A DNA stretch of 64,000 nucleotides, from positions 1 through 64,000 of the forward strand of contig NZ_JAGEMO020000047.1 in NCBI RefSeq assembly GCF_017921975.2. Direction: 5' to 3'. The notes beneath the pieces are model-generated. The model saw only the letters and a program-made list of their open reading frames with translations, was not told the origin of the DNA and searched no databases. Shown one piece after another: positions 59,821-64,000 of this stretch. A program made the position numbers and the translations under genes. This DNA is from Hymenobacter terricola. GTDB taxonomy: Bacteria > Bacteroidota > Bacteroidia > Cytophagales > Hymenobacteraceae. The first letter of the stretch is position 1. Each line of letters starts with the position of its first letter.

Positions 59821-61017
59821 CTAAAGCACCAAAGCCTTTCGGGGCCGGCGATTGGGCACGGCCCCGGCTACCAGCGCCTGCGCTGCGCGCAGGGCTTCGG
59901 CGCTGGGCTGGTGCAGCACGCGGGCGGGGCCGGGCCGGCCAAGGTCGGCATCCCAGAGGCCGGACTGGTGCCACTGGTCGAGGTGGTCCCAGTCCGGCCG
60001 GTCGATGATGGGGTAGATGCAGACGCCTTGCAGCGGCAGGCCCTCGCGGAGCACGGCTGCGCATTCTTCGGCAATCATGCGCAGCCAAAGGGGCCGGTCA
60101 ATGCCGGGGTGGCTGGTTTCGGTGACGGCGAAGGGGCGGCGGTAGCGCTTGTAGGCGGCCCGCAGCAGGTTGCGCAGCGACGTCCAGCGCGGGTCGGGCA
60201 TGGTGTCATTCCAGCCCAGCTTGAAGTGCGGGTGCAGCTGCCACTGGTTGTCGTAGTAATAGTTGAAACCCACGATGTCGAGCAAGTCGGGGTGGCCGCC
60301 CAGCTCGGGGCACAGGCGGCCGCTGAGGATGTCGGTGGCCTGGAACTGGTTGCGGTGGGCCTCCGCGGCCTCGCGGCGCTCGCGGGAGGTAGCCCGCAGC
60401 GGGGGCACGATGCTGACGAGGGGCTCGGTGGTGAGCATGCGGATGCTGGGGTCGGCTTCGCGCAGGGCATGGGCGCCTTCGATGTAGGCGCGCATCAGGC
60501 CGTATTTCACTTCCCAGCCCTGGTGGTTGCAGTAGGGCGCGGTGCCCCGGGCATCGCCGCCGAGCCAGGAAATGAAGCTGACTTCGTTGATGGGCGTGAC
60601 GATGAGCACGTCGTCGGGCCGCTGGCTGCGGTAGAAATCGACGAAGGCGCGGCAGAGCGCGGCAAAGCGCCGGGCAAACATGGGGTGCAGCGGCGTGAGG
60701 TCGTCGGGGAAGCCGAAATGGCACAGGTCCCAGACCTGCTGGATGCCGTGGCGCTGGCCAGCGGCCAGCATGGTTTGCACGGTGCTGAAATCGTAGTGGT
60801 AGGGCGTTTTCTCAATCTGGGCCCAGCGAATGCCCTCGCGCACGGTGCGCACCTGGAACGGGTCGAGGGCGGCGTAATCTTCGTCAATCAGCTGCAAATG
60901 GCCGGTGAGGGGCAGGAAATCGACCCGGTTGCCGAAGGCGTTGAGCTGGTCGGTGCACTCGTAGCCGCCCCACCAAAAGGAGCGGAATGGGCTGGTTTCA
61001 GAAGTAAGAATTGCCAT
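59821..61017 (-). CDS. GH1-like (clan GH-A) glycosidase
   Basis: A 398-residue protein with a TIM-barrel glycosidase pattern. FWWGGYECTD is at the start, REGIRWAQIEKTPYHYDF (about 60-77) follows, the acid/base is in TPINEVSF (Glu145) and the nucleophile in FAVTETSHPG (Glu300). IVGFNYYYDNQW lies between. This fits retaining beta-glycosidases related to GH1, though the protein is shorter than typical GH1 beta-glucosidases. It has no signal peptide, so it is cytoplasmic. Substrate unknown; trimming of an imported disaccharide or glycoside is possible. The gene after it in this direction (ogt) is separated by the large palindrome. Confidence 0.82.
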   Translation of the reverse strand: MAILTSETSPFRSFWWGGYECTDQLNAFGNRVDFLPLTGHLQLIDEDYAALDPFQVRTVREGIRWAQIEKTPYHYDFSTVQTMLAAGQRHGIQQVWDLCHFGFPDDLTPLHPMFARRFAALCRAFVDFYRSQRPDDVLIVTPINEVSFISWLGGDARGTAPYCNHQGWEVKYGLMRAYIEGAHALREADPSIRMLTTEPLVSIVPPLRATSRERREAAEAHRNQFQATDILSGRLCPELGGHPDLLDIVGFNYYYDNQWQLHPHFKLGWNDTMPDPRWTSLRNLLRAAYKRYRRPFAVTETSHPGIDRPLWLRMIAEECAAVLREGLPLQGVCIYPIIDRPDWDHLDQWHQSGLWDADLGRPGPARVLHQPSAEALRAAQALVAGAVPNRRPRKALVL

Positions 61018-61127
61018 GAGAAGGAAGCTGCGTGGAACATGCGGCTGCCCGCGTCAGCCCGGTAGCTGTGGCGGGCGCATGCTTCCTTTACCTGAAAAAT
61101 TGCCTTTTGGTTAAGGTGGCGCTTACT

Positions 61128-61192
61128 GTAGCGCGGACTTTGCAGTCCGCGAGTCCAACGGTTCCACTCGCGGACCACAAAGTCCGCGCTAC
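61128..61192. repeat. 27-bp inverted repeat overlapping the CDF transporter stop codon
   Basis: GTAGCGCGGACTTT-GCA-GTCCGCGAGT (61128-61154) is complementary to 61166-61192 except at two central positions (GCA versus GTG), with an 11-nt loop. The minus-strand TAG stop of the CDF gene (61189-61191) is part of the right arm. It probably also terminates that transcript. Confidence 0.8.
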
Positions 61193-62118
61193 TCCCCGGC
61201 GGCTTTCGCCAGGTTCTTGGCCTCAATAAAAATGCGCTTTACCTCGGGGTGCTCCACCCGGATGGCGTCCTGCAAATGCTCGACGGCGGCGGCCACTTCG
61301 CCCGAGGTGAGGTCGTCGGCAAAGTCCACGTCGAGGGCCAGCATCACGTCGTTCGGGCCGAGGTACATGGTGAGGGGCGAGCGGATGTCGCGCACCCGCG
61401 GCTCGGCGCGGGCAATGCGCTCCAGGTTGGCCAGCGTGGCGGCATCGACGCCGGTGCCCACCAGCAGGCCCTTGGTGCGGTTCACCAGGAACACGGCCAC
61501 CAGCATCAGCAGCAGGCCAATGGCGATGGAAGCGGCCCCGTCGTAATACGGATTGTTGAGCAAGTGCCCGAAAAACACGCCGGCCATGGCCAGCAGCAAG
61601 CCGATGAGGGCCGCCAGGTTTTCCATGACGGAGGCAAACACCGCCGGGTCCTTGCTCGTGCGCAGCATCTTCACGAAGCCGACATCGGCGCTCGACTGCG
61701 CCAGCAGGGCCTTAATGGAGAGGTAAAAGGCAAGGCCTTCGAAGAGGAGGGAAATGCCCAGCACCACGTAGTTCCAGCCCGCCGATTCGAGCGGCTCGGG
61801 GTGCTGAATGTGCTTGATGCCCTCATAAAACGACATGCCGCCGCCGATGGCGAAGATGAGCACGGCCACAATCAGGCCCCAGAAATACAGCTCCTTGCTG
61901 TGGCCGAAGGGGTGCTCGGCGTCGGGCGGGCGCTGGCTCTGGTGGGTGCCGTAGAGCAGCAGGCCGCTGTTGCTGGTGTCGACGAGGGAGTGAATGGCCT
62001 CGGAAAGCATGGCCGACGAGCCGGTGAAATACGCCGCCACGAACTTGCTGACGGCAATGGCGATGTTGGCGGCAATGCCGCCGTAAAGGGAAAGCTTGGA
62101 TGCGTTGGAATCGGCCAT
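61189..62118 (-). CDS. Cation diffusion facilitator (CDF) family transporter, ZnT9-like
   Basis: The start at 62118 (MADSNASKLSLYGGIAANIA) gives 309 residues; the open frame extends to 62325, but that part overlaps the neighbouring gene's end and is not protein-like. TM segments run through residue ~215. The metal-site motif SEAIHSLVDTSNS (His43, Asp47) and HPFGHSKELYFWGL (69-82) place it in the CDF family, ZnT9-like subgroup (AIGGGMSFYEGIKHIQHPEP). The second metal motif region is DPAVFASVMENLAALIG. A cytoplasmic C-terminal domain follows. It likely exports Zn2+ or a similar divalent ion in exchange for protons; ZnT9-like proteins lack some canonical ligands, so the metal is uncertain. Confidence 0.92.
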   Translation of the reverse strand: MADSNASKLSLYGGIAANIAIAVSKFVAAYFTGSSAMLSEAIHSLVDTSNSGLLLYGTHQSQRPPDAEHPFGHSKELYFWGLIVAVLIFAIGGGMSFYEGIKHIQHPEPLESAGWNYVVLGISLLFEGLAFYLSIKALLAQSSADVGFVKMLRTSKDPAVFASVMENLAALIGLLLAMAGVFFGHLLNNPYYDGAASIAIGLLLMLVAVFLVNRTKGLLVGTGVDAATLANLERIARAEPRVRDIRSPLTMYLGPNDVMLALDVDFADDLTSGEVAAAVEHLQDAIRVEHPEVKRIFIEAKNLAKAAGE

Positions 62119-62245
62119 AGGCTCGCAAGTACGGAGGAAAACGGCCCGGCGTTGGCGCGGGGGCTGGCAAGCATGCCGGAAGCAAGCAATCAAAAAACAA
62201 AATGAATGCTTCCGGTTAGTCAGCTTCAGGCCGGAGACAATCGTA

Positions 62246-62965
62246 TTATTTTTTGGCAAATCCCGCGTCGTTGAGCGCGAGGGCGGCCATATCCAGGCCA
62301 TATTGGTTTTTGAGCAGCGCTGCAATCCCCTGCCGGTAGGCCGGCAGGGCGTTTTCCTTGATAGCGGACCGCCAGCCGCCTTGTACCACCACGAATTGCA
62401 GCTTCATCTCTTCGCCTAATTGCGCCGCCGCGCCGGGAGTTGTCAGCTGCGGGCTCTGGCTCAGGCGCGGGGCCAGCTGGGCGCGCACGCCCTGCACCAT
62501 GGCGGCGGTCACGGCCTGGTCGTTCTGCACGTTGTTCACTATCATCCAGCCCAGCACCATATAGGCCGTCATGGCGTCCACGGCGTCGTTGTCGCGCAGG
62601 TTGTAGCCCTTTATCAGGCCCTGGTAAATGGTGCCGTAGTCGTATTTGCCCGGCCCGAAGTTGGTGGCCACAGCCTGCGAGGCGGCGGGGTTTTTGGTTT
62701 TGAGCCGGTCCACGTAGCCCTGCACGGTTTTTTGTTTCAGGTCCGGGGTCGGCGTGTAGGATAAGCTGGTTCTACCTGCTGTTTTAGACGATTTGGTGCT
62801 CGCGGCATCATTGCCGATGCCAGCCGTCACGGCCGAAAAGCTCAGTTGGGTGCTAAACATCGTGGGCGCCATCGACATGTAGCCCTGGGCCTGAACGGCG
62901 GGCGGGGCCAGCAACAGGGCCAGTAGCAGCTTCTGGTGCCAAACGGAGAGGGAGGGGATTTTCAT
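62246..62965 (-). CDS. Secreted hypothetical protein, DUF6683-like
   Basis: The start at 62965 (MKIPSLSVWHQKLLLALLLA) gives a signal peptide (ending VQAQ) and 239 residues. The mature part includes SLSYTPTPDLKQKTVQGYVD, YDYGTIYQGLIKGYNLRDND, AVDAMTAYMVLGWMIVNN and a C-terminal helical stretch. The pattern 'L-x-Y-T-P-S/T... Y-G-L-R-x-N-D-x-A-D/x-A... T-A-Y-W/M-x-x-x-W' matches my memory of DUF6683 proteins, whose function is unknown. It is periplasmic or secreted. It is on the same strand as the CDF gene, 127 bp upstream, possibly in the same transcript. Confidence 0.78.
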   Translation of the reverse strand: MKIPSLSVWHQKLLLALLLAPPAVQAQGYMSMAPTMFSTQLSFSAVTAGIGNDAASTKSSKTAGRTSLSYTPTPDLKQKTVQGYVDRLKTKNPAASQAVATNFGPGKYDYGTIYQGLIKGYNLRDNDAVDAMTAYMVLGWMIVNNVQNDQAVTAAMVQGVRAQLAPRLSQSPQLTTPGAAAQLGEEMKLQFVVVQGGWRSAIKENALPAYRQGIAALLKNQYGLDMAALALNDAGFAKK

Positions 62966-63161
62966 CACGCGAAAAGGAAAGGTCGAGGCGGGTGGGCGCT
63001 GGCGTGGCCATCGGGTGCCTCTGTGCACATATGTTTTCGTCGGGCTGGCTGCCGTGGCGGCCAGCATCGGCAGCACGGAACTGCCTGTCTGGCTTTACGG
63101 TGCGGCTTCCGTGCTGGTTATGTCCGGCCGGGTCTGCTGGGGCACACTGCCGCGTGTGGGC

Positions 63162-63169
63162 TACTTTCG
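63162..63169 (+). promoter_or_regulatory. -7-like box TACTTTCG before the APC permease gene
   Basis: TACTTTCG is one base from TAnnTTTG and ends 5 nt before the ATG at 63175, again implying a nearly leaderless transcript if used. Confidence 0.3.
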
Positions 63170-63174
63170 CCCTC

Positions 63175-64000
63175 ATGTCCGCACCCACTTTGCAGCGCCG
63201 CCTCGGCCTGGTTCAAGCTACTGCTTTAAATATGATTGACATGGTGGGCATCGGCCCCTTTGTCACCCTGCCGCTTGTGATGGGCTTCATGGGGCCGAAT
63301 TTCCTGCTGGCCTGGCTGGTGGGCGCGGCCCTGGCGGCGGTCGATGGCCTGATTTGGAGCGAGCTGGGCGCGGCCTACCCCGAAGCCGGCGGCAGCTACC
63401 GCTTCCTCAAACTGGCGTATGGCGAGCAGAAATGGGGCCGGTTCATGTCGTTTCTCTACGTCTGGCAGACGCTCATTCAGTCGCCGCTGGTGCTGGCGTC
63501 GGGGGCCATCGGTTTCGCCCAATACTTCGGCTACCTCGTGCCGATGACCGAGTGGTGGCAGCCCAAGGCCGTGGCCGGCACCGTGGTTTTGTTGCTGATT
63601 GTGCTGCTCTACCGCCGCATCGAGGACATTGGCAAGCTGGGCGTGGCCCTGTGGGTGGGCGTGCTGAGTTTGATGGCCTGGCTGATTTTCGGCGGCCTCA
63701 CGCACCCCAACCACCACGTCGATATTTTGCCGGCAGGCGGCTTCACGGCGCTGCCGGGGCTGCTGCTGTCGGCCGCCATGGGCCAGTCGGCGGTCAAAAC
63801 CATCTATTCCTACCTCGGCTACTACAACGTGTGCCACCTGGGGGCCGAAATCAAGGAGCCGCAGCGCGTGATTCCGCGCAGCATTTTCCTGAGCATTCTG
63901 GGCATCGCGGCGCTTTATCTATTGCTGAACTGGAGCGTGGGCACCGTCATCCCGTGGCAGGAAGTGCAGAGCTGGCAGGCCGGCGCGGGCGATAAGTCGC
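63175..64000 (+). CDS. APC superfamily amino acid permease, 3' end outside window
   Basis: Reading from the ATG at 63175 gives MSAPTLQRRLGLVQATALNM and then 275 codons open to the window edge. Early features are the APC-family entry motif MIDMVGIGPFVTLPLVMGFM (about 20-39), SELGAAYPEAGGSYRFLKLAYG (about 63-84) and IEDIGKLGVALW, with seven or eight hydrophobic segments so far. TIYSYLGYYNVCHLGAEIKEPQRVIPRSI is the conserved central segment of APC transporters. It would import an amino acid, polyamine or related amine by proton symport or exchange. Substrate cannot be told from this part. It is divergent from the DUF6683-like gene. Confidence 0.9.
   Translation, partial: MSAPTLQRRLGLVQATALNMIDMVGIGPFVTLPLVMGFMGPNFLLAWLVGAALAAVDGLIWSELGAAYPEAGGSYRFLKLAYGEQKWGRFMSFLYVWQTLIQSPLVLASGAIGFAQYFGYLVPMTEWWQPKAVAGTVVLLLIVLLYRRIEDIGKLGVALWVGVLSLMAWLIFGGLTHPNHHVDILPAGGFTALPGLLLSAAMGQSAVKTIYSYLGYYNVCHLGAEIKEPQRVIPRSIFLSILGIAALYLLLNWSVGTVIPWQEVQSWQAGAGDKS

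Noticed and set aside
1..64000. CRISPR arrays, tRNA, rRNA or insertion-sequence transposases
   Set aside because: No regularly spaced direct repeats of CRISPR type, no tRNA-like cloverleaf with a GTTCGA-type arm, no rRNA stretch and no transposase motif were seen by reading. The repeats found are palindromes.

Overview
This is GC-rich chromosomal DNA from a Bacteroidota bacterium, most likely a Hymenobacter-like member of the Cytophagales (inference from gene content). The clues are secreted proteins with type IX secretion (T9SS) C-terminal sorting domains, a PID-CTERM-type small protein, a lipoprotein TamA (TamL) encoded next to a giant TamB, DUF4331 proteins, a CBM20-CBM20-GH77 glucanotransferase, and start-proximal TAnnTTTG promoter boxes with few Shine-Dalgarno sites. 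I saw no rRNA, tRNA, CRISPR array, prophage or insertion-sequence transposase. Most of the window is core or housekeeping-type DNA, with some lineage-specific surface proteins.

Layout. 1-1.1 kb: the end of a sugar-acid catabolic cluster (FAH-family hydrolase, cut by the window edge, plus an SDR dehydrogenase). 1.2-4.0 kb: LysR regulator, small acidic protein, YeiH-type transporter. 4.5-8.0 kb: TPR sensor histidine kinase and a GNAT-like protein. 8.1-15.8 kb: tamL-tamB, divergent from the glucanotransferase gene (16.0-18.8 kb). 19.7-26.8 kb: a 2377-residue T9SS adhesin with a large internal duplication. 26.9-32.5 kb: FAD oxidoreductase, orphan ECF sigma factor, alpha/beta hydrolase, patatin-barrel protein, DUF486 protein. 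32.7-35.9 kb: Kir-type K+ channel, zinc-dependent phospholipase C/nuclease, def, ruvX. 36.3-39.4 kb: S41 protease and homogentisate dioxygenase. 39.5-42.8 kb: two tandem paralogous secreted proteins of unknown function and HMG-CoA reductase. 43.9-45.6 kb: phytanoyl-CoA dioxygenase-like and SDR genes. 46.1-52.9 kb: tandem DUF4331 proteins, PID-CTERM peptide, PAP2-type phosphatase. 53.1-57.9 kb: M20 amidohydrolase, an M4 metalloprotease pseudogene, an outer-membrane barrel and a TPR protein. 58.1-64 kb: esterase, frame-shifted ogt, GH1-like glycosidase, CDF transporter, a secreted unknown, and an APC permease cut by the window edge.

Two kinds of observation stand out. First, intergenic spaces carry many long inverted repeats (27-37 bp arms, up to 155 bp overall). 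Several include or touch the stop codon of a neighbouring gene. Three of them (35.3, 39.5 and 44.7 kb) use the same TTA/TTG-n-CAGT vocabulary and look like one family of variable palindromes. A two-tier palindrome at 59.6-59.8 kb has arms paired with compensatory (G-U) changes. Second, two genes are broken in ways only visible by reading through the frames. ogt carries an apparent 1-nt insertion after its first ~31 codons. The M4 protease lacks its 5' end beside an AT-rich palindrome and has two mutually compensating frameshifts in its propeptide.

No defence island or clearly novel enzymatic system was recognised. The DUF4331/PID-CTERM/PAP2 group and the palindrome family are the most promising places to look for something undescribed.
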